A DNA stretch of 64,000 bases, from NCBI RefSeq assembly GCF_014358015.1, contig NZ_JACONV010000002.1, forward strand, positions 514,033 to 578,032. The letters are read 5' to 3'. Made by a program: the position numbers and the translations under genes. The notes under the pieces are model-generated. The model was not told the origin of the DNA, made no database searches, and was given only the letters and a program-made list of their open reading frames with translations. Below are positions 35,773-44,818 of this stretch, one piece after another (the stretch's first letter is position 1; each line of letters starts with the position of its first letter). The stretch comes from Pseudomonas triticifolii. Its GTDB lineage: Bacteria; Pseudomonadota; Gammaproteobacteria; Pseudomonadales; Pseudomonadaceae.

Positions 35773-36504
35773 TCAAGCACCACGCGGCAGGATGCCGTCC
35801 AGAATCATGCTGCGCAGGCTCTCCAGCACCTCGTCAAAAAACGCGGGATCGTCCAGCGTTCTGCCAGTCACTGCCTCGACCTGCGTGCGAAAGTCTGCGT
35901 AATGCTGGGTGGTCGCCCACAACGAGAAAATCAGGTGATGAGGATTGATGGGCGCCAACTGTCCGCTGTCGATCCAGTGCTGGATCACCGCCACCTTGGC
36001 CTGCACTGTATCGCGCAACGGATGCTGCAACTCACCCTGAATCAGCGGCGCGCCCTGCATCACTTCCATGCAGAACAGGCGAGACTCGGCCGGGTGATCG
36101 CGGGACATTTCCAGCTTGGCCTTCAGGTAGGCACCGATGGCCTGCTGCGGATCCTTGTCGGCGGTGAAATGCAGCAGCGGGCTGAGCCACACTTCCAGCA
36201 ACTGGCGCAGCACGTTCAGGTACAGGTCGTCCTTGCTGCTGAAGTAATACAGCAGGTTGGTCTTGGACACATCCGCCAGGCTTGCCACTTGATCGAGGCT
36301 GCTGCCATACACGCCATAACGGGAAAAGATTTCCAGCGCGGCATCGAGAATCACGCTGCGCTTGCCTTCCATAAGACGCATGCGGCGCTTGAGGGCGGAC
36401 GCACTGGGTTCGCGGGTCGCCTTGACTGCCTTCTCGGGTTTGACCTTGCGCACGCGCTTGACCGCGGGCTCTGTCACGGGAGGTTTCTTGTTCACACACG
36501 TCAA
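35773..36504 (-). CDS. rutR: TetR-family pyrimidine regulator RutR
   Basis: 243 residues. A basic N-terminal extension of about 45 residues (KRVRKVKPEKAVKATRE) precedes the TetR DNA-binding domain (RSVILDAALEIFSRYGVYGSSLDQVASLADVSKTNLLYYF). The C-terminal domain has the RutR segments LFCMEVMQGAP and FSLWATTQHYADF. RutR senses uracil or thymine and represses rutA. It is divergent from rutA, and two palindromes of RutR type lie in front of rutA and of the BMP transporter. The long basic tail at the start is more than E. coli RutR has; an internal start near residue 40 is possible. Confidence 0.9.
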   Translation of the reverse strand: MTCVNKKPPVTEPAVKRVRKVKPEKAVKATREPSASALKRRMRLMEGKRSVILDAALEIFSRYGVYGSSLDQVASLADVSKTNLLYYFSSKDDLYLNVLRQLLEVWLSPLLHFTADKDPQQAIGAYLKAKLEMSRDHPAESRLFCMEVMQGAPLIQGELQHPLRDTVQAKVAVIQHWIDSGQLAPINPHHLIFSLWATTQHYADFRTQVEAVTGRTLDDPAFFDEVLESLRSMILDGILPRGA

Positions 36505-36613
36505 CCAGTGATGCCGAAATGAGCTGGCATCTTAACGGGCGGGCACACTTTGTCGACATCAATACGAAATGAATCGCGCATTTACGCGCCAAATGCCCCA
36601 TCACCGTGCGCAC

Positions 36614-36630
36614 TGCACAAACCAAGTGCT
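36614..36630 (+). promoter_or_regulatory. NtrC-like box before rutA
   Basis: TGCAC-AAACCAA-GTGCT fits the NtrC dyad TGCAC-N7-GTGCA. It lies 75 nt before the sigma-54 -24 element. NtrC control of rut is established in E. coli. Confidence 0.75.
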
Positions 36631-36636
36631 CTGATC

Positions 36637-36652
36637 CAGACCAAATGGTCCG
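36637..36652. promoter_or_regulatory. RutR operator before rutA
   Basis: CAGACCA-AA-TGGTCCG: the core GACCA-N2-TGGTC is a perfect match to the RutR palindrome. It lies between the NtrC-like box and the sigma-54 promoter, where a repressor could block activation. Confidence 0.8.
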
Positions 36653-36704
36653 AATTAACGCCTGTTATTTTCTAAGCTTTTGAATAAAAACAACAAAACA
36701 AAGC

Positions 36705-36720
36705 TGGCCCGCTTCATGCA
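36705..36720 (+). promoter_or_regulatory. Sigma-54 promoter of rutABCDF
   Basis: TGGCCCG-CTTCA-TGCA has GG and GC separated by exactly 10 nt, near the consensus TGGCACG-N4-TTGCA. The predicted transcript start is about 55 nt before rutA. Confidence 0.8.
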
Positions 36721-36784
36721 AATTCGATTTCAAGTGCCGCCGTTGTCCCTGGGGCACGCATCGACTATCGCAGAGAGGCCTCAT

Positions 36785-37867
36785 ATGGATATCGGTATCT
36801 TCATCCCCATCGGCAATAACGGCTGGTTGATTTCAAGCAATGCACCGCAATACATGCCGACCTTCGAACTCAACAAACAGATCGTGCAAAAGGCTGAGGG
36901 CTACGGGTTCGACTTCGCGCTATCCATGATCAAACTGCGCGGTTTCGGCGGCAAAACGCAGTTCTGGGAGCACAACCTGGAGTCCTTCACCCTCATGGCG
37001 GGGCTTGCCGCCGTGACCAGCAAGATTCAGCTGTTCGCCACCGTTGCGACCCTCACCATTCCGCCCGCGATTGCTGCACGAATGGCCTCGACCATCGACT
37101 CGATTTCCAACGGCCGTTTCGGCATCAATCTGGTCACCGGCTGGCAGAAGCCGGAGTATGAACAAATGGGCCTATGGCCCGGCGACGAATTCTTCCATAC
37201 CCGCTACGAGTACCTGGCCGAATACGCCCAGGTGTTACGCGATCTGTGGGCCACGGGCAGCAGTGACTTCAAGGGCGAGCATTTCAGCATGCAGGACTGC
37301 CGCGTCAGTCCGCGTCCGCAAGCCGACATGAAGCTGATCTGCGCCGGGCAAAGTGAAGCTGGCATGGCATTCTCGGCACAGTACGCCGACTACAACTTCT
37401 GCTTCGGCAAGGGCGTGAACACCCCGACGGCCTTCGCGCCCACCGCACAGAAACTGATCGAGGCCAACGAAAAGACCGGGCGCAATGTCACCTCCTGCGT
37501 GCTGTTCATGATCATTGCCGACGACACCGACGAAGCCGCTCGGGCGCGTTGGGAGCACATCAAGGAAGGTGCCGACGAGGAAGCCATCGCCTGGCTGAGC
37601 GACAAGGGCTCGGCCGACAAGAGCGCAGGCTCGAACCTGCGGCAGATGGCCGACCCGACCTCGGCGGTCAATATCAACATGGGCACGCTGGTGGGCTCAT
37701 GGGCCAACGTGGCACGCATGCTCGATGAGGTGGCCAGCGTTCCCGGCACCCAGGGCGTGATGCTGACCTTCGATGATTTCGTGAAAGGCGTCGAGGATTT
37801 TGGCCAGAAAATTCAGCCACTGATGAACAGCCGCCGTCACATCGCACAGCTCAAGGAGGTGGTGTGA
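36785..37867 (+). CDS. rutA: Pyrimidine oxygenase RutA
   Basis: 360 residues of the flavin-dependent luciferase-like family, starting [14 protein letters not shown] as RutA does. An upstream in-frame extension would run into the sigma-54 promoter, so 36785 is the start. It has typical segments [21 protein letters not shown] and [20 protein letters not shown]. RutA opens the uracil ring to ureidoacrylate peracid using FMNH2 supplied by RutF. The last codon overlaps the rutB start (TGATG). Confidence 0.96.
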   Translation: MDIGIFIPIGNNGWLISSNAPQYMPTFELNKQIVQKAEGYGFDFALSMIKLRGFGGKTQFWEHNLESFTLMAGLAAVTSKIQLFATVATLTIPPAIAARMASTIDSISNGRFGINLVTGWQKPEYEQMGLWPGDEFFHTRYEYLAEYAQVLRDLWATGSSDFKGEHFSMQDCRVSPRPQADMKLICAGQSEAGMAFSAQYADYNFCFGKGVNTPTAFAPTAQKLIEANEKTGRNVTSCVLFMIIADDTDEAARARWEHIKEGADEEAIAWLSDKGSADKSAGSNLRQMADPTSAVNINMGTLVGSWANVARMLDEVASVPGTQGVMLTFDDFVKGVEDFGQKIQPLMNSRRHIAQLKEVV

Positions 37868-38607
37868 TGAATGCCCCGGCAACGATTGCTGGCGTGGATC
37901 TGCCCCTTGATCTGCAGCCAGCACGCGAGCTGCCCGCACGCCCCGAAAACCTGCGCATGAAAGCAGGCGAGACAGCGCTGGTGGTGGTCGACATGCAGAA
38001 CGCCTACGCCTCGCTCGGCGGCTACCTGGACCTGGCCGGGTTCGATGTCAGCAGCACGGGGCCGGTGATCGCCAATATCAAGAAGGCCTGCGCCGCGGCG
38101 CGTGCGGCAGGCATCCCGGTGATCTTTTTCCAGAACGGCTGGGACCCGGACTACGTGGAAGCCGGTGGCCCAGGCTCACCGAACTGGCATAAGTCCAACG
38201 CGCTGAAAACCATGCGCAAGCGCCCCGAACTCGAAGGTCAGTTACTGGCCAAGGGCGGCTGGGACTATCAATTGGTCGACGAGCTGAAACCTGAGCCCGG
38301 CGACATCGTGGTGCCGAAGATCCGCTACAGCGGCTTCTTCAATTCCAGCTTTGACAGCGTGCTGCGCAGCCGGGGCATTCGTAACCTGGTGTTTACCGGG
38401 ATCGCCACCAACGTCTGCGTCGAGTCGACCTTGCGCGACGGTTTTCACCTGGAATATTTCGGCGTGGTACTGGCCGACGCCACGCATCAGGCAGGCCCTG
38501 AATTCGCTCAACAGGCCGCCCTGTTCAACATCGAAACCTTCTTCGGCTGGGTCTCCAGCGTCGAGGACTTTTGCAGCACTTTCAGCCCGGTCGGGCAACC
38601 TTCGTGA
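37867..38607 (+). CDS. rutB: Ureidoacrylate amidohydrolase RutB
   Basis: 246 residues of the isochorismatase-like hydrolase family. The catalytic triad is visible: Asp in VVVDMQNAY, Lys in [11 protein letters not shown] and Cys in [12 protein letters not shown]. It releases carbamate and an aminoacrylate from the RutA product. The ATG overlaps the rutA stop by one base. Confidence 0.95.
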   Translation: MNAPATIAGVDLPLDLQPARELPARPENLRMKAGETALVVVDMQNAYASLGGYLDLAGFDVSSTGPVIANIKKACAAARAAGIPVIFFQNGWDPDYVEAGGPGSPNWHKSNALKTMRKRPELEGQLLAKGGWDYQLVDELKPEPGDIVVPKIRYSGFFNSSFDSVLRSRGIRNLVFTGIATNVCVESTLRDGFHLEYFGVVLADATHQAGPEFAQQAALFNIETFFGWVSSVEDFCSTFSPVGQPS

Positions 38608-38617
38608 GGACGTACGC

Positions 38618-39001
38618 ATGACCAAGAAAGCGATCATTCCTGCTGGCACCACCAAGCCTATCGCACCGTTCGTACCGGGCTCGATGGCCGATGGCGTGCT
38701 CTATGTGTCAGGCACCCTGCCCTTCGACAAGGACAACAACGTGGTGCACGTCGGCGACGCCACCGCCCAGACCCGTCACGTGCTGGAGACCATCAAAAGC
38801 GTGGTCGAGACCGCAGGCGGGACCATGGATGACGTGACCTTCAACATGATCATGATTCGTGACTGGGCCGATTACGCCAAGGTCAACGAAGTCTATGCCG
38901 AGTACTTCGCAGGCGAAAAGCCGGCGCGCTATTGCATTCAGTGTGGCCTGGTGAAACCTGAAGCCCTGATCGAAATCGCCAGCATCGCCCATATCGGCTG
39001 A
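38618..39001 (+). CDS. rutC: Rid-family aminoacrylate deaminase RutC
   Basis: 127 residues of the YjgF/RidA family: [23 protein letters not shown] at the start and [24 protein letters not shown] with the conserved Arg and Glu near the end. RutC promotes 3-aminoacrylate turnover. The start ATG at 38618 has a GAGGA site 7 nt upstream. It lies 10 nt after rutB. Confidence 0.93.
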   Translation: MTKKAIIPAGTTKPIAPFVPGSMADGVLYVSGTLPFDKDNNVVHVGDATAQTRHVLETIKSVVETAGGTMDDVTFNMIMIRDWADYAKVNEVYAEYFAGEKPARYCIQCGLVKPEALIEIASIAHIG

Positions 39002-39043
39002 ACCTCGACCGTGGGCGCTCGCCGCCCACCTGGAGCGCCCTGC

Positions 39044-39823
39044 ATGTTCCATGAACTTCATGCTTCGCAAAAAGCCGGTGCACCGACGCTGGTGCTCAGC
39101 TCGGGGCTCGGCGGCTCCGGTCGATACTGGAGCGACGATTTGCCCATCCTGACCCGGGATTACCAGGTGCTGATCTACAATCACGCCGGGACAGGACGCA
39201 GTCCGGCCGTGCTGCCGCCCGACTACTCGATTCGGCATATGGCGCTCGAACTGCTGGGTCTGCTCGACTCGCTCGATATTCAACACTGCCATTTCATGGG
39301 CCATGCGCTGGGCGGGCTGGTCGGCCTGGAGCTGTCGCTGTTACGCCCGCAAATGCTCGACAGCCAGGTGCTGATCAACGCCTGGAGCAGCCCGAATCCG
39401 CACAGCGCCCGCTGTTTTTCGGTGCGCAAAAAACTGTTGTTGAACAGCGGACCTGAAGCCTATGTGCAAGCCCAGGCGCTGTTTCTGTACCCCGCCGACT
39501 GGATCGCAGCCAACACCACGCGACTGGCCAGCGACGAGGCACACGCATTGGCGCACTTCCCCGACACCGACAACCTGCTGCGGCGCATTCACGCACTGGA
39601 AAGCTTCGATATCGAGGCAAGCCTTGCGGACATACGCACACCGACACTGTTGATCGCCAACCGCGACGACATGCTGGTGCCGTGGCAGCAATCGCAGCAC
39701 CTGACCGACACCTTGCCCAATGCCAGGCTGGTGCTTCTGGAATATGGCGGTCACGCCTCGAACATCACTGACCCACAACCCTTTCACCGAGCCCTGCTCG
39801 ACTTTCTCAGCGCCCAGGCCTGA
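39044..39823 (+). CDS. rutD: Alpha/beta hydrolase RutD
   Basis: 259 residues. The nucleophile-elbow motif reads GHALGG, with Ala in place of the usual Ser, which is the RutD norm. His in YGGHASNITDP and Asp in NRDDMLVPW keep their places. Segments RCFSVRKKLLLNSGPEAYVQAQALFLYPADW are diagnostic of RutD. It speeds conversion of aminoacrylate to malonic semialdehyde. The ATG at 39044 follows a GGAGC site. Confidence 0.92.
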   Translation: MFHELHASQKAGAPTLVLSSGLGGSGRYWSDDLPILTRDYQVLIYNHAGTGRSPAVLPPDYSIRHMALELLGLLDSLDIQHCHFMGHALGGLVGLELSLLRPQMLDSQVLINAWSSPNPHSARCFSVRKKLLLNSGPEAYVQAQALFLYPADWIAANTTRLASDEAHALAHFPDTDNLLRRIHALESFDIEASLADIRTPTLLIANRDDMLVPWQQSQHLTDTLPNARLVLLEYGGHASNITDPQPFHRALLDFLSAQA

Positions 39824-39835
39824 AGGACCGTTGCC

Positions 39836-40369
39836 ATGCAAACTCAATCAGAGATACGCCCAGCCGACGCCACTGCCGTCACCCAGATTCAGTTTCGCGA
39901 CGCCATGTCCAGCCTCGCTGCCGCAGTCAACGTCATCACCACCGACGGCCCGCATGGTCGCGCCGGGTTCACGGCGACGGCCGTCTGCAGCGTGACCGAT
40001 CAGCCGCCGACCCTGCTGGTCTGCATCAATCGCAGTGCCTCGGTGTATGACGCTTTTGTCGGCAACGGCACACTGTGTGTCAACACGCTGGGTCATGACC
40101 AGCAAGCGCTTTCCAACCTGTTCGGCGGCAAGACCTCGCAAGCGGAGCGCTTTGCAGGCGGCCAATGGCTGGAAGGACTGACCGGGGCTCCCTTGCTCGA
40201 CGGAGCCAAGCTGGCACTGGATTGCCGCATCAGCCAGTCAGTGAGTGTCGGCACCCACGACATTCTGCTCTGCGAAGTGCAGGACATCCGGCATGAAAGC
40301 GAATCGGATGCGCTGGTGTATTTCGGCCGTCGCTATCATCCGTTGCCTGGTCTGCTGCCGACTTCCTGA
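39836..40369 (+). CDS. rutF: Flavin reductase RutF
   Basis: 177 residues of the flavin-reductase-like split-barrel family ([55 protein letters not shown]). It makes reduced FMN for RutA. It follows rutD by 12 nt and is the last gene of the operon. rutE (malonic semialdehyde reductase) and rutG (pyrimidine permease), present in E. coli, are absent here. Confidence 0.93.
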   Translation: MQTQSEIRPADATAVTQIQFRDAMSSLAAAVNVITTDGPHGRAGFTATAVCSVTDQPPTLLVCINRSASVYDAFVGNGTLCVNTLGHDQQALSNLFGGKTSQAERFAGGQWLEGLTGAPLLDGAKLALDCRISQSVSVGTHDILLCEVQDIRHESESDALVYFGRRYHPLPGLLPTS

Positions 40370-40670
40370 CAGAAGAACGGCCCAAACTTTCACTGGCAAC
40401 TCTGAAACAGCGATTGAATGTTTTAATCGAGTGATCGACGCATTCAACACAAATAACATGACTTATTGATTAAGGCGGAAAAAGCTAAAGAACCCTTTAT
40501 GACGGCTGACAAATACATGAGATTTTTTCTTTACCTGATGCTTATACTGGCATTATGAGATCAGGATGATCCTTGTCGTCTAAAGAGGTGAAATCATGTC
40601 GATCCACAGTTCTGGCGCTGCCACTTTTCCTGGCCCTTCCACCAGTCACCCGACATTCGGGTGACTGAAC

Positions 40671-41855
40671 ATGCTGAAAAAAATTCTTGTTTCCGAGCTC
40701 TCCCTGGGCATGCACATCCACAAGTTCTGTCGCCCATGGAACAGCGATCCCTTCTGGATCACCCACGTCGAAACCATTCTGCGCGATGCCGAGGTGCTCA
40801 AGCGCATTCAGGCGTCCGATACCCTGGAAGTCTGGATCGATACGCATCTGGGCGCAGACAGTACGGCAGCACTCGCCCAGGCTTCGTCTGAAAGCGATAC
40901 CGCGGCAGTAAGCCTTGAAAAAGAGGTCGAGCGCGCCAAGGCCATCTGCGGTCGTGCCCAGGACGTGGTCATGACCATGTTCAACGAGGCCCGCATGGGT
41001 CAGGCCATGAAGATGGATAACGTGCAGGTGATAGTCGAGGAAATCTCCAACTCGATCCTGCGCCATCCGCACGCGCTGATCAGCCTGTCGCGTCTGAAGA
41101 CGTCGGATGAATACACCTACATGCACTCGGTCGCCGTCTGCGCATTGATGGTGGCACTGGCCAGAAGGATGGGCATGGAGGATGAGCAGATTCGCGAAGC
41201 GGGCGTCGCTGGCCTGATGCACGATGTCGGCAAAATGATGATCGCGCCGGAAGTCCTCAATAAACCCAGCAGGCTGACCACCGAAGAATTCGACCTGATG
41301 AAGACCCACCCTGAACAGGGTCTGAAAATTCTTGAAGAGAATATGCCCGTCGCCGCCGCGGTCATGGACGTTTGCCTGCATCACCACGAAAAGTTCGACG
41401 GTTCCGGCTACCCTCACGGCCTGCTGGGCTCAGACATCAGCCTCTTCGCCAGAATGAGCGCGGTGTGCGATGTGTACGATGCAATCACATCCGACCGCCC
41501 GTACAAAAAGGGCTGGGGCGTTGCCCATTCGATTCGTGAAATGGCGTCCTGGAAAGGCCACTTCGATGAGCGGGTATTCCAGAGCTTCGTCAAGACCGTG
41601 GGCATCTACCCGTTAGGCGCGCTGGTGCGACTCGAGAGCGGAAATCTGGGCGTGGTGGTCGAGCAGAGCGAGACGTCACTGCTGCGTCCCAAAGTGAAGG
41701 TATTCATGTCGGCGCGAAACCGAAAAGCCTTCCCGCCCCGAATCGTTGACCTTGCCAGCGAAACGGACCGGGACGCGATCGTGAAAATCGAACTGCCGGA
41801 GGATTGGGGTCTGGAGAACGTGGATCACTTGTGGTCGCAAGGCAAGCCGGACTGA
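40671..41855 (+). CDS. HD-GYP c-di-GMP phosphodiesterase with DUF3391 N-domain
   Basis: 394 residues. Residues 1-60 match DUF3391 (KILVSELSLGMHIHKFCRPW). The HD-GYP domain spans about residues 135-310, with the HD pair at 184-185 in GLMHDVGKM and GYP at 246-248 in HHEKFDGSGYPHGL, followed by AVCDVYDAITSDRPYK. All metal ligands of active enzymes seem present, so it should hydrolyse c-di-GMP. The gene stands alone between rutF and a convergent LuxR gene. Confidence 0.93.
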   Translation: MLKKILVSELSLGMHIHKFCRPWNSDPFWITHVETILRDAEVLKRIQASDTLEVWIDTHLGADSTAALAQASSESDTAAVSLEKEVERAKAICGRAQDVVMTMFNEARMGQAMKMDNVQVIVEEISNSILRHPHALISLSRLKTSDEYTYMHSVAVCALMVALARRMGMEDEQIREAGVAGLMHDVGKMMIAPEVLNKPSRLTTEEFDLMKTHPEQGLKILEENMPVAAAVMDVCLHHHEKFDGSGYPHGLLGSDISLFARMSAVCDVYDAITSDRPYKKGWGVAHSIREMASWKGHFDERVFQSFVKTVGIYPLGALVRLESGNLGVVVEQSETSLLRPKVKVFMSARNRKAFPPRIVDLASETDRDAIVKIELPEDWGLENVDHLWSQGKPD

Positions 41856-41866
41856 ATCGGCTCCCG

Positions 41867-44599
41867 CTACCCCAGCAGCCCTAACGCCTTGGCGCGGGCC
41901 ACGGCCTGGGTTCGACGCTCGACGCCCAGCTTGCTGTTGATATGACTGGCGTGGGTCTTGACCGTGTGCAGCGAGATGAACAACTGCTCGCTGATTTCCT
42001 GATTCGAGCAACCTTGCGCAATCAGATGCAGCACGTCCAGTTCACGCACGCTCAGGCAATCGCCACCCGGCTGAGACTCTGCAATCGCCGGCGCTGAACA
42101 GGAAGGCAATTGCTCAAGCAGCGCATTGCGCAGCGGGCACGGCGGCGCAGGCAGTAATTGCTCGCGAAGCCACTGCGCGTGATCGGTGAGCAATGTCCTG
42201 AACGGCATCAGCGCTCCACCTGTTGCGGCCTTCATGCTGCGAACGAGCATCCCGCGCGCCTCTTCAAAGCGCCCGGCCGTCAGCATCAGGCCTGTCTGTT
42301 GCGTCATTGCGATAACGGCGAGCAACTGGGCACCCACTTCCTGAGCGTGCTGGCCGAGCCGTTGCAGGCGCTGCTCACTGGCAGCGACATCGCCCTGGAT
42401 ACGCTCCAGCAAGGCGCGCTGCAACTCGATGTGCTGAGACAACTGGGGATGACATTCAGGTGCCGCAGCGGCCAGATCGCCACGGTAGGTCTGGGTCAGG
42501 CGCAACAACCAGCCTTCGGCCAGATCGACACGCCCCTGCGCCAGCCAAAGCTCGCATTTGACCAGAGTAATCATCGCAAGGTAATAAATCGGCGGGACGT
42601 CCCAGATATGCATCAACCTTTCGGCCTCTGCCAGCTCCGCGAACGCTTCGGCAAAGCGCCCGGCACAGCCTTCCATGGTGGCGATCACACAATGCCCGAT
42701 CAACACACTGATGTCGCGGCAGGCGCGCGCCTCGGCAAGTCCGGCCAGCAATTTCACACGTCCTGCATCGACCTGCATGCGCATGCTCAGCAGGTAGCCT
42801 TCATACAACGTCAGACGCGCGCGGACGGCATAGAGCCTTGACGCGGAAAGTCCCTTGAGGCGTTGCAGGCCCTGGCGTACCTCGTCCAGCGCACGAAGAA
42901 TCTCGCCGCGAGCCTGCAGCGCTCTGGCACGGTCGTAATGCGCCAGAGCTTCGAACAACGGATTGGCGACCCGTTGCGCCAGTTCGAGCGCATCACGATT
43001 CAACGCGCGGGCGCGCCACAGATCGCCCTGGGCAATGGCCAGGTTGGCCAGCGTGGAGAGACACACCAGGCGCTGGCCGTAGCGTTTTTCCGGCAGGCTG
43101 AGCAGGGCTTCACTGCAATAACTCAGGGTCTTGGCACTGTCGCCCCGGCCGCGGGCGATGATGCCACTCAACGCCAGCCATTGGGCAAGCATGGACTTTT
43201 GCGCGGTGGCCGAGGGGGCGGGTAAAAACCGGCTCAACTTGTCGGCCAGTTCTTCGGCAGCATCCAGCTGGCAGGCCAGCCCCAATGCCCAGGCGTACAG
43301 CACGATCAATCGAGGCGTGCTAGTCAGCAGGCTGTCAGGCAAGTCCATCTTCCAGCGCAGCAGCATGCCGACATTCTGCTCGGCCAGCAGTTGTTCTTCG
43401 GAGAGGTTTTGCACCAGGTTGGCCGCGACATCCAGATCCCCGGCGCGCAGGGCCTGTTCGACCGCTTCGTCGAGCAGGCCCTGATCACTGAACCAACGGC
43501 AGGCGTTCAAGTGCAGGCGCGTCTGTTGCGGCCTGCTGGCCTGACGCGCGCGCAGCAGGTCCGAAAAGAGATGGTGGTAGCGAAACCAGTGACCCTGTTC
43601 GTCCAGTGGCACCAGAAACACCTGATGGGCCTGCAGATAGCGCAGCATGTCGGCGCTGTCGTGGGTGTCCCGGGCCGCGTCGCACAAGGAACTGCAAAAA
43701 CGCTCGAGACAGGCCGTTTCGTAGAGAAACGCCTGAGCCTCGGCAGGCAGACAGTCAATGACTTCCTCAAGCAGGTATTCGCGAATCAGCACCTCGCTCC
43801 CGTGCAAGGATTGCGGCAAGGCGTGTTCATCCCCTGCTTCGGCAGCTGCCAACAACCAGAAACGCAACCCCGCGACCCAGCCTTCACTGCGCTGAATCAG
43901 CCGTTGCAGTGCTTCGTTATCAAGCGAGCGACTATGCCGATCCAGCAGGGCCATGGATTCGGCCTGCGTGAGCCGCAGGTCCTGTTCGTTGATTTCAAGA
44001 AGCTGGCGAGACAGGCGCAAGCGCGCCAGATGCCAGTCGGGACGCTGGCGACTGGTGACCATCACCACCAGACCGACAGGCAGATGGTTAAGAAAGAACT
44101 GCAGACAACGGTCAAGAACCGAACCCTGGGCCAGATGGTAATCGTCAAGCACCAGCAGTAGCGGTCGACTCAGCATCAGGTGCACGGCCAACTCATCCAG
44201 TAACCCGTCCAGCCACTGTTCGAACGCGAAAGGTTGATGGCGCTGACGCATTTTCAGCAGCCCCATCGCCTGAGTACCCAATTGCGGAAAAAACTGCTGA
44301 AGCCCGGTCAGCAGACGCTCCAGAAAACGTCCGGGGTCGCTGTCTCGCGAACTCAGCCCCAGCCATACGCTCTGCCATTGGTCTGGCAAGGCCTGACAGA
44401 ACTCGACCGCCAGCGAGCTCTTGCCAAACCCAGCAGGCGCGCAGACCAGCAGCAGCCGTCCAGCCAACCCTTCGTTGAGACGCTGGCAAAGACGCGGCCT
44501 GAACACGTAGCCATCGGGCAGCGGTGGTCGAAAGAATCGCCCTTCCAACGCAGGAATCGCGCTGCCTGCGAACCCTTGCATGCGGGACAGATCAGTCAT
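41867..44599 (-). CDS. MalT/AlkS-type LuxR transcriptional activator
   Basis: 910 residues. The N-terminal STAND ATPase has Walker A in CAPAGFGKSS and LLLVLDDYHLA. A long TPR-like helical middle (residues 350-820) follows, and the C-terminal LuxR helix-turn-helix is LSVRELDVLHLIAQGCSNQEISEQL. This is the layout of MalT and AlkS, activators that bind ATP and an inducer. It lies downstream of DUF1329, DUF1302 and alkK-like genes in the same direction, and probably controls them, as in P. putida, where a similar cluster is found. Confidence 0.9.
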   Translation of the reverse strand: MTDLSRMQGFAGSAIPALEGRFFRPPLPDGYVFRPRLCQRLNEGLAGRLLLVCAPAGFGKSSLAVEFCQALPDQWQSVWLGLSSRDSDPGRFLERLLTGLQQFFPQLGTQAMGLLKMRQRHQPFAFEQWLDGLLDELAVHLMLSRPLLLVLDDYHLAQGSVLDRCLQFFLNHLPVGLVVMVTSRQRPDWHLARLRLSRQLLEINEQDLRLTQAESMALLDRHSRSLDNEALQRLIQRSEGWVAGLRFWLLAAAEAGDEHALPQSLHGSEVLIREYLLEEVIDCLPAEAQAFLYETACLERFCSSLCDAARDTHDSADMLRYLQAHQVFLVPLDEQGHWFRYHHLFSDLLRARQASRPQQTRLHLNACRWFSDQGLLDEAVEQALRAGDLDVAANLVQNLSEEQLLAEQNVGMLLRWKMDLPDSLLTSTPRLIVLYAWALGLACQLDAAEELADKLSRFLPAPSATAQKSMLAQWLALSGIIARGRGDSAKTLSYCSEALLSLPEKRYGQRLVCLSTLANLAIAQGDLWRARALNRDALELAQRVANPLFEALAHYDRARALQARGEILRALDEVRQGLQRLKGLSASRLYAVRARLTLYEGYLLSMRMQVDAGRVKLLAGLAEARACRDISVLIGHCVIATMEGCAGRFAEAFAELAEAERLMHIWDVPPIYYLAMITLVKCELWLAQGRVDLAEGWLLRLTQTYRGDLAAAAPECHPQLSQHIELQRALLERIQGDVAASEQRLQRLGQHAQEVGAQLLAVIAMTQQTGLMLTAGRFEEARGMLVRSMKAATGGALMPFRTLLTDHAQWLREQLLPAPPCPLRNALLEQLPSCSAPAIAESQPGGDCLSVRELDVLHLIAQGCSNQEISEQLFISLHTVKTHASHINSKLGVERRTQAVARAKALGLLG

Positions 44600-44734
44600 G
44601 GCCGGCTCTTGTATGAATCAGTTTTTTCGGCGTAACGGTGCTCGGAGACTAGCGGGTTAGTGGCGCGTTTTGAAGGCCATCACTGAAAAGACTGTAACAA
44701 AATTCCTACAGCTTATAAGGCAGACGCCTGACGC

Positions 44735-44759
44735 AAAAAAGCCCCGCAAGCGGGGCTTT
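44735..44759 (-). terminator. Terminator after the DUF1329 gene
   Basis: The arms AAAGCCCCGC and GCGGGGCTTT have a short loop; on the minus strand a run of six T follows. It separates DUF1329 from the luxR gene. Confidence 0.9.
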
Positions 44760-44818
44760 GATGCTCAAGCGTTGATGCAGACGCGCTTCATGTATCCCGA
44801 AGCGCTAAAGACGGCGGC

